Below, piece after piece: positions 1-8,800 of a stretch of 64,000 bases of DNA. A model generated the notes under the pieces. The model saw only the letters and a list, made by a program, of their open reading frames with translations, was not told the origin of the DNA and ran no database searches. The stretch comes from an uncultured Blautia sp. (GTDB lineage: Bacteria; Bacillota; Clostridia; Lachnospirales; Lachnospiraceae): contig URVB01000012.1 in NCBI GenBank assembly GCA_900551075.1, positions 1-64,000 of the forward strand. The letters run 5' to 3'. The position numbers and the translations under genes are program-made. Positions within the stretch are counted from its first letter, which is position 1. Each line of letters opens with the position of its first letter.

Positions 1-3000
1 TATCAAGCGTGATTTCCTTGCCGATGAGGTCGGCATTATCTGCTTCACGCTCGGCATCTTTCGCCGCAAACAGCTTCGTGATATGCTCGGCACTATTTAA
101 GGTGTCGGCGTATTCCTGTGCTTCTTCCTCGGTTTCAAAGGTCTGATAGATACCGCCCACATCGTAATATTGCTCTTGCGTACCCTCTGGTGCTGCGTTG
201 TTCCTTATGATAAAGGGGTCTGCAAAGGCATCGGAAGTCTGCTCAACGGTATAGTGGGGAATCTTTTCTGCCCGAAGTGCCGTAAGGTCTTGTATCAGTT
301 GACGGCAGGTTTCCGCTTCCTCGGTATCTTCTAATTCTTCCGTCCAAGTCTGCAACTCCTCAATATAGCTCTGAATGCTTTCAGGATTCGTAAGGTCGCT
401 GCTGATTTTTCTGATGGCATCTTCATCTGTTTCTCCAACTTCCAGAGCGTCCATATAATTGTAATGGTCAACATCCTTCGTAAAATCAACCAGACGCCCC
501 GCAAGGGTCGTTTCCTTATCCTCAGCAGATACAAACCATTCCTTTTCGGTAGCCATAATCTCGGCAAGGAGCGTTTCGTCCTCTTTCGTCAGCTCGGTGT
601 GCTGCTCCAGATAGGGAATGAACTTCTCACGCCCGAAACGCAGACTTTCCATCTTCTCACGGTAGTAGTCCTCGCCCTGCTTTTTCCACTCTGGGATAAA
701 GGGGCAGTTCGGGGACAGGCAGTAATCATAGTAATTTTTGATATGGGCAATCAAATCGCCCTCGCCGTCGCCAATGTCAAACCGTCCATCATAGTGGATG
801 TCCTCTCCGTCAACAACAGCGGAAATCTCAAAATCGGTCTTGTGATACCAACCGATATTTTTATCGCCCTCACGCTCACGGTGCTGCTTTTCGTCCAGAA
901 CGCCAAGCAGCTTATTCCCAAGAGCAAAGCTCAAATTGGTAAAGCGGTCATTGAACTCCTTATCATAAAAGGCAGGGTGTTCCGAAAAACCGATAGAGAA
1001 TGTCAAACTGTCTGGCTTTTTCTCGGAGAGTGTTTCTGTTTTCTGCTTCTCGGTAACGACTACTTTCAAGTGGTCGTTTGCCGCATTTTCCTTTAGCTTT
1101 TCTTCAAGGTCGCCACGGCTGAACTCTTTACCAAAAAGAGGGAACTCCACATTTTGCAGAGAAACGCTGTCCTCGGAAATGGTCACTACCTCATACTTAT
1201 CCGCTCCGATATACACCACATCGCCCTCGTGATAGAGGTAGTGCAGAGGGTGCAGCTCCAAAAGCTCCAGCCCGAAACGCCACGCATTACTGCGGCTGTA
1301 AACATCGCTTGTCTTGTCCTGTACTAATTTCAAGAAATCAATGAGCTGCTGAACGGTGGCAGGGTCGGATAAATGCCGTTCCATCTGCTCTGTGGTCACA
1401 TCGGAAAGGTCTGTCCGTTCCACATCAGAGAGCAGATTCTTCTCATAACCGTCCAAATCTCTGATAAAGTCAGAAAGCCTTAACGCAAGGGTATCTCGTT
1501 TATCAGCAGGGGGCAGGTCAAGCTTTGCGTTGATAAAATTCTGCCGCTGTATTTTTCTCTGGGTATCAATTTCATATTGCGGAGCTTCCGTCTTTTCCAG
1601 ATAGTCGGGGTAATGCTCCTTTTCCTTTGGATTGAGGTAACGGTCATTCTTTATCAGCTCACGCAGGCGTTTTTCTACCTTAGACCAAGAGAGAAGTAAA
1701 TCGGGGGCGGTATATGAGCCGTGCTTTTCGATAGCAATACCTTTTCCATCGTGCCACTCGTGACCTTGCGTACCATCTGGATAGATGTGCGTACCGCCGC
1801 CTGTTCTGTATTCATTTCGGAGAAACGCAATATTACTTTTGCTATCCTCGTGTTTCCAAAACTGACGGTAAATGCGGTATTTACTGTCTTGAAAGTCGCT
1901 TCCGCTTACCAGAACGGAATCAATATCCTCCTGTGAAACGGAAAAAGCAGAGGATTTTTCGTCCTCTGCTTCAGCAATTATTTCAATCTGTTCATCTACG
2001 GTAGGAAGATTGGCTCTGACATCATCTTCATTGGCAACGCTGTCCTGTGGCTCTGATTTCTCTAATTGTAAATCAGTTCGCTCAAGATGATTTCCTCCGC
2101 CTGACTGCGGATGTTGTTCATCAGTCCGACCCACTGCATCGGTGCTTTCTCTTTCAGTTCTTCCGTCACGCCCTGCTCCTTTGAGAGCTGCTTCGTCAGA
2201 AGCTCCAATCTCGTAAGTGCGGTCTGTTCGGTCTGGTAAAGATGCTCGTTCAGTTTGCCCGATGTCAGCAGATTGAGGTAGGTCACTCGCTTGTGCTGTT
2301 CCAGATAATCCCTGTGCATCATAGCGTACCTGCCAAGCTGAATTTCTGGCTCTGTCGGTAATGTTAGGTCGGGAATAAGGTAATCCCCCTGTTTCGTGTA
2401 AGTGATTTCGCTCATTATCATTGCTCCTTTCGGGTTGTTTTCTGCCCACATCATACTGCTTTGGGGCAGGCTGTGCAAAGGTGCGATTCTGGCTTCGCTC
2501 CGATATTTGCACATTTCGGACGGTCTGGGAAATCTCTCTAAGTGCCATTTCGGAAATATCGCTTACGGCAAGTCCGATAGCATTTAGAGTAGCAGGGGTA
2601 TTGAAATTCACGATGTCTGAAAAATCATCACGCTCAAAATACACACCTGTATCCAGACCGCAGCGGCTCATCAGCATAAAAGCAACGCTGTTTACCGCAA
2701 GCCGCTTATACATTACCTCCACATTAAAGTCGTCCAATTCCTCTAAAAAGCTGTCTTTCGTACAATCTTTAAGCTCTGCCAGATAGTCGGGCAGGTTATC
2801 CTCCACGGCATTTTGAGCCGTCTGCATCAGAGCTTCGCCCAAATCGTTACCCTCTAAATCTCCAAACCTGTCGGAGAGCCGTTCAATGACCGCCTGCTCG
2901 TATCGCTCATTCATCTGCCATATCGGAACAGGGCGGCTGTTATATCCCTCGTGGGTATCGGAAATGTCAAAGTAGTATTTGAGGGTATTCCTGCGACCTT

Positions 3001-3250
3001 TCGTGTCAAACACCGCTATGCCTTTACTGTTCTTATTAACCCACCGTTTAAATTGCCTGTTCCAAGTTTCAAGGGTGGTTACAGCGGTAGCATCGGGGCG
3101 TTGTGCGAAAATCAAAAGCTGCTCGTCAAAGCGGCATTTATAGTTTCGGCAGGCAGAGGACAGAAAGCCCTGCCACGCCTGCGGACTTTTCGCAACCGAC
3201 ACGCCTGTACGCCGATACAACTCTGTGATTAGCTGATACTTTGCAGCCAT
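1..3250 (-). CDS. N-terminal 1,083 residues of a giant ICE DNA-processing protein (helicase/methylase type), partial
   Basis: An uninterrupted frame runs leftward from an ATG at 3250 (ribosome site AAGGAGG a few bases upstream) and leaves the window without a stop. The first ~110 residues (start MAAKYQLITELYRR; later CRFDEQLLIFAQRPDAT and a GIAVFD motif) match the conserved start of the very large helicase/DNA-methylase proteins of Tn1549-like ICEs. This part resembles the ssDNA-binding N-terminal domain of ArdC-type antirestriction proteins. Residues ~270-400 are a hydrophilic, Arg/Asp/Gln-rich linker that coincides with an overlapping tnpV frame. After the linker comes a conserved acidic module (around SAFSVSQEDIDSVL and GTQGHEWHDGKGIAI). 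Helicase motifs, if present, lie beyond the left edge, so the activity is inferred from the family and not seen. Confidence 0.75.
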   Translation of the reverse strand, partial: MAAKYQLITELYRRTGVSVAKSPQAWQGFLSSACRNYKCRFDEQLLIFAQRPDATAVTTLETWNRQFKRWVNKNSKGIAVFDTKGRRNTLKYYFDISDTHEGYNSRPVPIWQMNERYEQAVIERLSDRFGDLEGNDLGEALMQTAQNAVEDNLPDYLAELKDCTKDSFLEELDDFNVEVMYKRLAVNSVAFMLMSRCGLDTGVYFERDDFSDIVNFNTPATLNAIGLAVSDISEMALREISQTVRNVQISERSQNRTFAQPAPKQYDVGRKQPERSNDNERNHLHETGGLPYSRPNITDRARNSAWQVRYDAQGLSGTAQASDLPQSADIGQTERASLPDRTDRTYEIGASDEAALKGAGRDGRTERESTDAVGRTDEQHPQSGGGNHLERTDLQLEKSEPQDSVANEDDVRANLPTVDEQIEIIAEAEDEKSSAFSVSQEDIDSVLVSGSDFQDSKYRIYRQFWKHEDSKSNIAFLRNEYRTGGGTHIYPDGTQGHEWHDGKGIAIEKHGSYTAPDLLLSWSKVEKRLRELIKNDRYLNPKEKEHYPDYLEKTEAPQYEIDTQRKIQRQNFINAKLDLPPADKRDTLALRLSDFIRDLDGYEKNLLSDVERTDLSDVTTEQMERHLSDPATVQQLIDFLKLVQDKTSDVYSRSNAWRFGLELLELHPLHYLYHEGDVVYIGADKYEVVTISEDSVSLQNVEFPLFGKEFSRGDLEEKLKENAANDHLKVVVTEKQKTETLSEKKPDSLTFSIGFSEHPAFYDKEFNDRFTNLSFALGNKLLGVLDEKQHREREGDKNIGWYHKTDFEISAVVDGEDIHYDGRFDIGDGEGDLIAHIKNYYDYCLSPNCPFIPEWKKQGEDYYREKMESLRFGREKFIPYLEQHTELTKEDETLLAEIMATEKEWFVSAEDKETTLAGRLVDFTKDVDHYNYMDALEVGETDEDAIRKISSDLTNPESIQSYIEELQTWTEELEDTEEAETCRQLIQDLTALRAEKIPHYTVEQTSDAFADPFIIRNNAAPEGTQEQYYDVGGIYQTFETEEEAQEYADTLNSAEHITKLFAAKDAEREADNADLIGKEITLD
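2062..2415 (-). CDS. tnpV: TnpV family transposon protein, nested in another gene
   Basis: This 117-residue frame starts at the ATG at 2415 behind GAAAGGAGC. It begins MSEITYTKQGDYLIPDLTLP and ends with the family signature WVGLMNNIRSQAEEIILSEL. TnpV was first named in the clostridial transposon Tn4451; its function is unknown. The whole gene lies inside the giant ICE gene on the same strand, offset by one base, so both frames stay open for about 118 codons. The host frame encodes a low-complexity linker here, while the TnpV frame encodes an ordered, family-conserved protein. That suggests TnpV is the constrained product. A longer frame to 2514 exists, but its extra residues are the shadow of the host gene. 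Confidence 0.75.
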   Translation of the reverse strand: MSEITYTKQGDYLIPDLTLPTEPEIQLGRYAMMHRDYLEQHKRVTYLNLLTSGKLNEHLYQTEQTALTRLELLTKQLSKEQGVTEELKEKAPMQWVGLMNNIRSQAEEIILSELIYN

Positions 3251-3286
3251 ATTTTCGTACACCTCCTTGTCATTTTTGCCCCATCA

Positions 3287-3508
3287 TCAGGCAGGGGCAT
3301 AGCTGATTTTATTTTGCTCCATTCTCTGTATGAAGTCTTTTGTGTCGTAAACTACACCATCAATTTCTGCACGGCTTTCATCTACATAACGGCAGAGGAC
3401 GCACTGCGTATCGCCGTTTCCAGAAAACAGGCGGAGTACACCGCCATCGGGAACGGCTGCAACGACTTTATCCTCACTGTCCTTAAAGCGGATAATCTGT
3501 TCACTCAT
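3287..3508 (-). CDS. Small ICE accessory protein, stand-alone copy of a duplicated domain
   Basis: A 73-residue protein starting at the ATG at 3508 (MSEQIIRFKDSEDK). Its stop lies shortly upstream of the giant ICE gene. Along its length it resembles the C-terminal third of the 232-residue protein at 3725-4423: both share RF-x-D, then PDGG, then CRYxDE followed by E-I, then F-x-x-RME-x-N and Y-x-P. The start overlaps the end of the preceding gene (3501) by 8 bases, so the two are probably translationally coupled. Function unknown; conserved in this class of ICE as far as I can tell. The 100-residue version of the frame starting at 3589 is unlikely, because its extra N-terminus overlaps the neighbour. 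Confidence 0.7.
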   Translation of the reverse strand: MSEQIIRFKDSEDKVVAAVPDGGVLRLFSGNGDTQCVLCRYVDESRAEIDGVVYDTKDFIQRMEQNKISYAPA

Positions 3509-3710
3509 TTGCACCACCGCCCAGAAAGGAAATGACCTTGTTCGCCTTGATACTCTTTTGCAGGTCGTTGATAATGGTAATGTCCGCAACCGTGATGCCC
3601 TGCATAGAGAGAATATCGTCCATTGTCATTGCGGAAATGGCTTTCTCATCGGTAAAGCCTGCTTCAAAAATCTTATTCAAGACTTTCACTGCTTTTTGAT
3701 TTACAGTCAC
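3501..3710 (-). CDS. Small ICE protein of unknown function (69 aa)
   Basis: A GTG start at 3710 follows an AAGGAGGAG ribosome site at a normal distance. The product is 69 residues, acidic to neutral, predicted mainly helical, with a stretch around EKAISAMTMDDILSMQ that could be a small helix-turn-helix. It ends with a Gly-rich FLGGGANE tail. It sits inside the tightly packed leftward ICE operon (14 bases after the gene at 3725, overlapping the next by 8 bases). No function can be assigned from sequence; DNA binding is only a guess. Confidence 0.65.
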   Translation of the reverse strand: MTVNQKAVKVLNKIFEAGFTDEKAISAMTMDDILSMQGITVADITIINDLQKSIKANKVISFLGGGANE

Positions 3711-3724
3711 TTTCTCACTCCTCC

Positions 3725-4423
3725 TTATCGTTCTAAATTCTTATGCTTCGGTGCTTTGACCGCCTGCGGCTCAGCAGGTATCGGCTCATAGGTCGCACCG
3801 TTTTTCTCCATACGCTCGGCAAACTCACAGATATGATAAAGGTTATTGCCGATTTCCGTGTGATACTCGTCAATATAGCGGCAGGTGCGTTCCGACTTTT
3901 CTCCCCAAGCGGTAGTGATACAGATTTTGCCGCCGTCTGGGATACGGAACAGCTCCTTGTAATGAGGGTCAATAAAGCGGATGCCTTTTTCTGCATTGCT
4001 GATATGCTTATCAAGCCATTCCTTGACATAGCAGTAGCAGTAAAAGTTATAGTCGCCCTTTGTGGGATTTAAGCGGAGCAGATAGGCGTACTTTTCGGTA
4101 TCCACTCGGAATCCATACTCGGTACAATAGTTCCCTTTAAAAGCACTGTCGGGAAAACGCCTTGCATACTCGCTCATCGCAGGGCGGTTTTGGAGCAGCC
4201 CGTATTCGGGAGAACGCAGGGCATTGATAACCTCGTCAAGCTCAGTTTTAAATTCGTCCGTTTTCCATTGCGGTCTGTGGTCATCCCAAGTGGTATAAAA
4301 GCCATAACCGCCAGAATCAAAGTCGCCACGGAGATGACCGATGCTGCCCGTCTGTCCTGTTATCTGCATACTCTGGGAATAGGTGTATTTCCACTCATTC
4401 GGTGCAATCGCCCGTATCTCCAT
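3725..4423 (-). CDS. Conserved ICE accessory protein (232 aa)
   Basis: Start chosen at the ATG at 4423 (MEIRAIAPNEWKYTYSQSMQ), which follows TAAGGAGG and lies 1 base after the stop of the upstream gene. A longer frame to 4741 is a shadow of that neighbour. The N-terminal two thirds contain GHLRGDFDSGGYGFYTTWDD and a Cys/Tyr-rich YNFYCYCYVKEWLD segment. The C-terminal third (from about RFIDPHYKELF) is homologous to the 73-residue protein at 3287-3508. Proteins of this kind are frequent in Tn1549-like ICEs, and I know of no experimental function. Cytoplasmic, no membrane segment. Possibly a regulator or antirestriction factor, but nothing in the sequence proves that. Confidence 0.7.
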   Translation of the reverse strand: MEIRAIAPNEWKYTYSQSMQITGQTGSIGHLRGDFDSGGYGFYTTWDDHRPQWKTDEFKTELDEVINALRSPEYGLLQNRPAMSEYARRFPDSAFKGNYCTEYGFRVDTEKYAYLLRLNPTKGDYNFYCYCYVKEWLDKHISNAEKGIRFIDPHYKELFRIPDGGKICITTAWGEKSERTCRYIDEYHTEIGNNLYHICEFAERMEKNGATYEPIPAEPQAVKAPKHKNLER

Positions 4424-4424
4424 A

Positions 4425-5030
4425 TCAGCGTTCCTCCTTACTGTGGGGTTTCTTTGCCTTTTCCTGCTTCTTGATTGCGGCAACCGCTTCCTTTGCCCAA
4501 TCGGGCATTTTCTCTGGCTTGATAACGCCAAGCACATCGTACCTTTCCCATCTGGCTCGCTTGCCGTCTGCAAGGCAAGTGCCAAACACCGCCTGCCCTC
4601 TGCCGCCAATCGCACCGTGTCCGCCGTCCACCAATACAAGCTGATAGGCGGAGTGCTGATACTCATAGCGGTTAAGCTCGGCATTGATAACGACCACCTT
4701 GCCGACAATGCTCTCATTCCTTTTGTCGGGGATACAATCATCTGCGGTAAACGGTGTCATATCAAAATCAAATCGGGATTGTTCCTCTTTGACAACCTCA
4801 ATCTGTTCCTGCACTCGGTCAGTAAATATCTGCATCGCTTCCAGATAATCGTCCGTACCCACCGCTTCTGTTGCCCACGCTGCGGAAAACGGATTATCAT
4901 AAGTGCAGAAGCAGACCATAAAGGGATATTTATCTGCTTCGTTTACACCGAATACAACCTCTTTTTTGCCGATATGGATACTCTGCCTGACCTCATAATC
5001 GCCAAGCATACGCTTTTCTTCATTCTCCAT
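4425..5030 (-). CDS. Conserved ICE accessory protein (201 aa)
   Basis: 201 residues from the ATG at 5030, with GAAAGGAGC just upstream. The N-terminal 60 residues (EEKRMLGDYEVRQSIHIG, then KEVVFGVNEA) resemble the start of the 92-residue protein at 5162-5434, suggesting a duplicated domain. The middle holds a beta-rich segment (SIVGKVVVINAEL, YQLVLVDGGHGAIGGRG), and the end is a Lys-rich tail after a WAKEAVAAIKKQEK helix. It is soluble and lies in the compact ICE accessory operon between a putative zinc-binding miniprotein and the 232-residue protein. Function unknown; seen in related ICEs but uncharacterised to my knowledge. Confidence 0.7.
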   Translation of the reverse strand: MENEEKRMLGDYEVRQSIHIGKKEVVFGVNEADKYPFMVCFCTYDNPFSAAWATEAVGTDDYLEAMQIFTDRVQEQIEVVKEEQSRFDFDMTPFTADDCIPDKRNESIVGKVVVINAELNRYEYQHSAYQLVLVDGGHGAIGGRGQAVFGTCLADGKRARWERYDVLGVIKPEKMPDWAKEAVAAIKKQEKAKKPHSKEER

Positions 5031-5178
5031 CGGACTGCTCCTTTCTTCGTTTTTTCTCGTTCTGCTCGTCTAAAATCTTTTTGATACAGACATCGCAGAA
5101 AATAACAGACCCGTCCTTGTATCGGGGATAAGGGCAGGTCGTACAGTCATAAATCTTTTTCTTATCGCTCACGGTCAT
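5020..5178 (-). CDS. 52-residue double-CxxC miniprotein (putative zinc ribbon)
   Basis: This frame is easily missed because of its size. From the ATG at 5178 (or an in-frame GTG at 5172) it encodes MTVSDKKKIYDCTTCPYPRY, then a second pair CDVC in FCDVCIKK, then a basic tail EKKRRKEQ. The CTTC and CDVC pairs are spaced like a four-Cys zinc site. Both ends overlap neighbours (17 bases with the 5162-5434 gene, 11 bases with the 4425-5030 gene), the usual arrangement in this operon. The codon pattern fits coding use, and the frame fills an otherwise empty 130-base gap. Zinc and nucleic-acid binding are inferred from the Cys pattern only. Confidence 0.6.
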   Translation of the reverse strand: MTVSDKKKIYDCTTCPYPRYKDGSVIFCDVCIKKILDEQNEKKRRKEQSDGE

Positions 5179-5434
5179 CACGCTTTCGGGTCTTTTTATC
5201 TGGCTGATTGTATGGCATACCGCACTCGGTTTTATACCGTTCCTTCAGCTTTTCTCTGGCAGAGGACAGCTCATTACAGTAATAGCCCCAGAAATAGTTG
5301 TCGCCGTCTTTACAGTACCAACAGACATACGGGTTGGGAGCTTTTGGGTTATGACCGATGACAAGCTCGTTACTCCCGATAGTACAGCTCTCAACGATTT
5401 CATAACCGTTTTTTATTCTTTTTTCTTCACTCAT
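5162..5434 (-). CDS. Small ICE protein, partial duplicate of the 201-aa neighbour
   Basis: Start at the ATG at 5434 (MSEEKRIKNGYEIVESCTIG) behind GAGAGGTG; 90 residues. The first half aligns by eye with the first half of the protein at 4425-5030: EEKR, then YE, then S-x-x-IG, then E-x-V-x-G. The second half is Tyr/Trp-rich (CWYCKDGDNYFWGYYC), with three Cys, and ends in a highly charged tail (KKTRKRDDRER). No known catalytic motif. It lies 9 bases downstream of the gene at 5444-5746 in the leftward ICE operon. Function unknown. Confidence 0.65.
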   Translation of the reverse strand: MSEEKRIKNGYEIVESCTIGSNELVIGHNPKAPNPYVCWYCKDGDNYFWGYYCNELSSAREKLKERYKTECGMPYNQPDKKTRKRDDRER

Positions 5435-5443
5435 AAGCACCTC

Positions 5444-5746
5444 TCATTCTTTGGCATACTTGCGGTATGCCTTTTCACCTGCGGCACGGAGCTTCTCCAT
5501 ACGGGCGTTTCCTCTAAGCTCTGGAAACTGTGCCTGAAGCTTGCGTCTTGTCCTGCCCACGCTCTCAAAGCTCGGCAGACCCAGATATTTATACTGCGAC
5601 ATTACCTCCGCAAAGGGTATTGCACCCGTACCTTTCAGACAGGTATTACACACCTTGAGGTAGAGGGTCATATCATCGTTTCTGGCTTCCTCGTCTTTTT
5701 GCAGGATGGCTTTTACCTTGCCCTCAATGGTCTTGAGATTTCTCAT
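5444..5746 (-). CDS. Conserved ICE protein of unknown function (100 aa)
   Basis: Start chosen at the ATG at 5746 (MRNLKTIEGKVKAILQKDEE), which follows TGGAGGT. The frame upstream of it runs through a hairpin and is not convincing. The protein is soluble and helical, with a conserved FESVGRTRRKLQAQFPELRG segment. That segment looks like a DNA-recognition or phage-regulator type helix pair, and similar short proteins occur in phages and ICEs of Firmicutes. It is the first gene of the accessory-protein block downstream of the adhesin and its small membrane partner. The specific function is not known. Confidence 0.65.
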   Translation of the reverse strand: MRNLKTIEGKVKAILQKDEEARNDDMTLYLKVCNTCLKGTGAIPFAEVMSQYKYLGLPSFESVGRTRRKLQAQFPELRGNARMEKLRAAGEKAYRKYAKE

Positions 5747-5768
5747 CGCATACCTCCATATATGGAAA

Positions 5769-5794
5769 GGGGGCAGCCTTATTCGACTGCCCCC
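5769..5794 (-). terminator. Strong GC hairpin between the adhesin unit and the accessory genes
   Basis: Perfect 8-bp stem GGGGGCAG / CTGCCCCC with a 10-base loop, located just after the stop of the 30-residue membrane peptide. In the leftward direction it is followed only by TTTCC, so it is a weak intrinsic terminator. It more likely dampens transcription from the adhesin gene into the accessory operon, or protects the adhesin mRNA end. Confidence 0.5.
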
Positions 5795-5801
5795 AGACAC
5801 T

Positions 5802-5894
5802 TTACTTATTCTTACGGTTACGGATATTCAGCCAGATTGCTCCGCCTACAATAAATGCCACAAGCACTATGGCAACAATCGTTTTCGCATCCAT
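5802..5894 (-). CDS. 30-residue single-pass membrane peptide after the adhesin
   Basis: The ATG at 5894 is preceded by AAAGGAGGATT, which overlaps the last codons of the adhesin gene. The product starts MDAKTIVAIVLVAFIVGGAI, continues with W-L-N and ends in a basic tail (IRNRKNK): one predicted membrane helix with a positive inside end. Coupling to the adhesin (stop at 5898, 3 bases before this start) and the excellent ribosome site argue that it is real. It may assist the sortase-processed surface protein or simply be a membrane microprotein; there is no family I recognise. Confidence 0.6.
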   Translation of the reverse strand: MDAKTIVAIVLVAFIVGGAIWLNIRNRKNK

Positions 5895-5897
5895 TCC

Positions 5898-8800
5898 TTA
5901 ATCCTCCTTTTTCTTTCTGTTCTTAAAGCCCACAAAGCCGAGTACACCTGCACCTGCAAGGGAAATGACCGCAAGGCTTACCCAGAGGGCAGGATTAAAA
6001 TCATCGCCCGTTTTCGGGGTATCTCTGAACTCATTGTGCATCTGGACAATCGTGGTCGCATCCACCTTGATAGTTGCCTGTTTGTCGGCAGGCAGGATAT
6101 ATCCTGCGGAAGCCTTGTCGTTTACTTCGGATACAGTGTATTCGCCAATCCTCAAACCGTCAATGAAGATTTCGCCGTTTTTATCGGTCTGAAAGGTCTT
6201 GTCATAGTCCATACCCGTCACTCTGAAAGAGAAGCCCTCCAGCTTGCCGTCAGAAGATGTCTTGACAATTTTAAGAGAGCCAGTCTGTGCAGCGTTCACA
6301 AAGCCTTTGCCTGCTTCATTTTCCACCACATAGGTCTTACCGTCCTCCTCAATGGATACGGTATAGACCTTTTCATCAAGGACAAAGCCTGCCGGTGCAG
6401 TTTTCTCACGGACGAAATATTTACCGTATCGGAGTTCTTTCATCTGGTAAATGCCGCCGTCAAGCTCACTCATTTCGCCAATCAGCTCATCGTCCTTATC
6501 AAATTCGCCGTTTTTGTTGGTATCGGCAAATACCTCAAAGACAGCACCGGAGAGCTTGTTGTCTGGATAATCCTTATCCACCTTTGTCAGTTCGATGTTG
6601 CCCTGAATGAAGTAGTTGACAAGCTCGATTTCTACAACCTCGTCCACCTTGCCGATAGTAACGGCGATTTCTTCTTCGGAGAGTACAAAGCCTTTCGGAC
6701 TTTCGATTTCACGGATTATCCAAGTTCCATACGGCACTTTTGCAAAAGAAAAACTACCGTCATCTTTTGATGTGGTAGTCGCAATCGCTGTTTCGGTTGT
6801 AAATTCCTCTGTGCCTGCTTTAAAGATACCGATGACCGCACCGCCTAACGCCTTGCCATCCGCATCTGATTTCTTACCGCTGACAGAGCCGTAAATGAGT
6901 TTATTCTCAATGGCTTCGCCGTCATTTGCTGTGATGTGGACAGTTGCGGTGTCCTGTCCTTGATATTCAAAGGTTACAGGGTATTTCTGGTCGCTGATGA
7001 TATATGCGGAGTTGGTGGAGATTTCTTTGACATAATAGCTGCCAAACGGTAAATCGGTTGCCGCCTTGCCATAGCCGTTCTCGTCAAAGGAGATAATCTC
7101 AATCAGACCATCGGCAGGGAGTACCGTACCGTCTGCGGCGGTCAAGTCCTCTGCGGCATACAAGCCAAAGGTTACATCAAAGATTTCCCCATTGCTGCCG
7201 ACACTGTAATCTTTATCCACCTCAAGGCTCTTAGTAAGGTCGATTTCCACACGCTGACGCTCGTTATAGAAGCTCGTTGCCGTTTCGGTAACAGCCACAT
7301 CCTGACCTGCATAGACAAGCTCAACATTGTGGATTTCCTCATTCAGCACCATACCGTAAGGAGCTTCGATTTCCCTGACCTCATATTTCCCAAGATACAG
7401 TTCCTTTGATTTTGCCGTACCGTCTGCACCTGTGGTAACGGTATCCACGACCTCGCCTTTTTCTGCTCGGAGTGTTCCGTCCAGAGTGTAAATATCCTCG
7501 GCTGCGGTAATCTCATAAACTGCACCCTCCAGACCGCCGACTGCGTAAACAGGCTGATACAGACCGTTATTCTCGGATACAGAACTGAACATCTCGCCAG
7601 ACTTGGAAACGGTAATCGTACCTTTCTGTGCCAGATTGGAGCGTACCACTTCAATCACGGTAATACCGCTTTCTTCGGTGAAATCGGATTGCTCTACATC
7701 AAAATAGACAGGCTCGGAATCTAAGACATAGCCATACGGGGCTTGCACCTCTACAAGAGAATAACCCTTGCCGTATTCCAAAGTCTGGGGCGTGATGAGA
7801 TAACCGTCCGCTGTGGTATAAAAGGTGTCAATGGTCGTTACTTCGGGATAAGTGAATGTCATTGTGATAAGGTTTCCATTGGGGTCATAAAGCTGAAAGC
7901 CTGCACCTGCATACGGAATGGTGTTACCTGTTTCAGCATCCTTCTTGACAATCTTGATATAGCTTTCAAAGTTGGCGTTGTTGATTAGGAAACGGTAGGT
8001 CTGACCGTCGGCACTGATAAACACATCAAAGTCCTTCATCAGCTCACGCCCCTCCCAACCAGAGGTCTGGTGAACGGTGTAGATACCGTATGGCATATCC
8101 TTTGTCTGGGCAAAGCCGTTCTCATCGCAAGTGAGGACATCACGCTCGGTTTCCTTTGCGTTTTCAAAGCTGCCTGCCGATTTCAGATAGACCTCAAAGG
8201 TAGCCCCGACTTCGGGCGTTTCAATCTGGGTTTCGCCGTCATCGGTGTGCTTGATAATAGCGATATTGCCTTTGATAACCTGCTCATTTACATCATTGGC
8301 GGTAGAGTTATATTCCACGGTATAAAGCTCTGGCTCTGCTCCTACCTTGTGGATGGTCGGGTCAAGCAAATATCCCTCGGACGGGCTGATTTCTCGGATA
8401 GTCCAGTCATCACCGCAGACATAATACTCTGTGGTAAACTGACCGTTGTTGTCTGTGGTGTAGGTGTCAATCAGTTCTTCGCCCTTGTAGATACCGTAAA
8501 CCGCACCTGCAAGAGAAGCGTCGCCCTGCGGTGTGCCTGTTTCTGCATCCGTTTTTGTCACGGTCACATTGAACTTTTTCAGCACATTCACAAAGGTACG
8601 GCTTGTGACCTTTTCCCATTCAATCGGTGCTGTCTGGGAAGCGGGAACGACATAGCGTACTGCGGTATCGACTTCCTCCACCACATACGGCGTATCGCCG
8701 CTGATAAGGACATTCGGGAACTTTGCCACACCTTTTTCGTTGGTCACGGCGTATTCGTCAACAGGCAATCCGCTTAGGGATGTGCCGTAAAGGTGGAACT

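Noticed and set aside
464..1096. A 210-residue plus-strand ORF
   Set aside because: It lies antisense to the giant ICE frame, which has family similarity and no stops; the plus-strand product has no recognisable motif.
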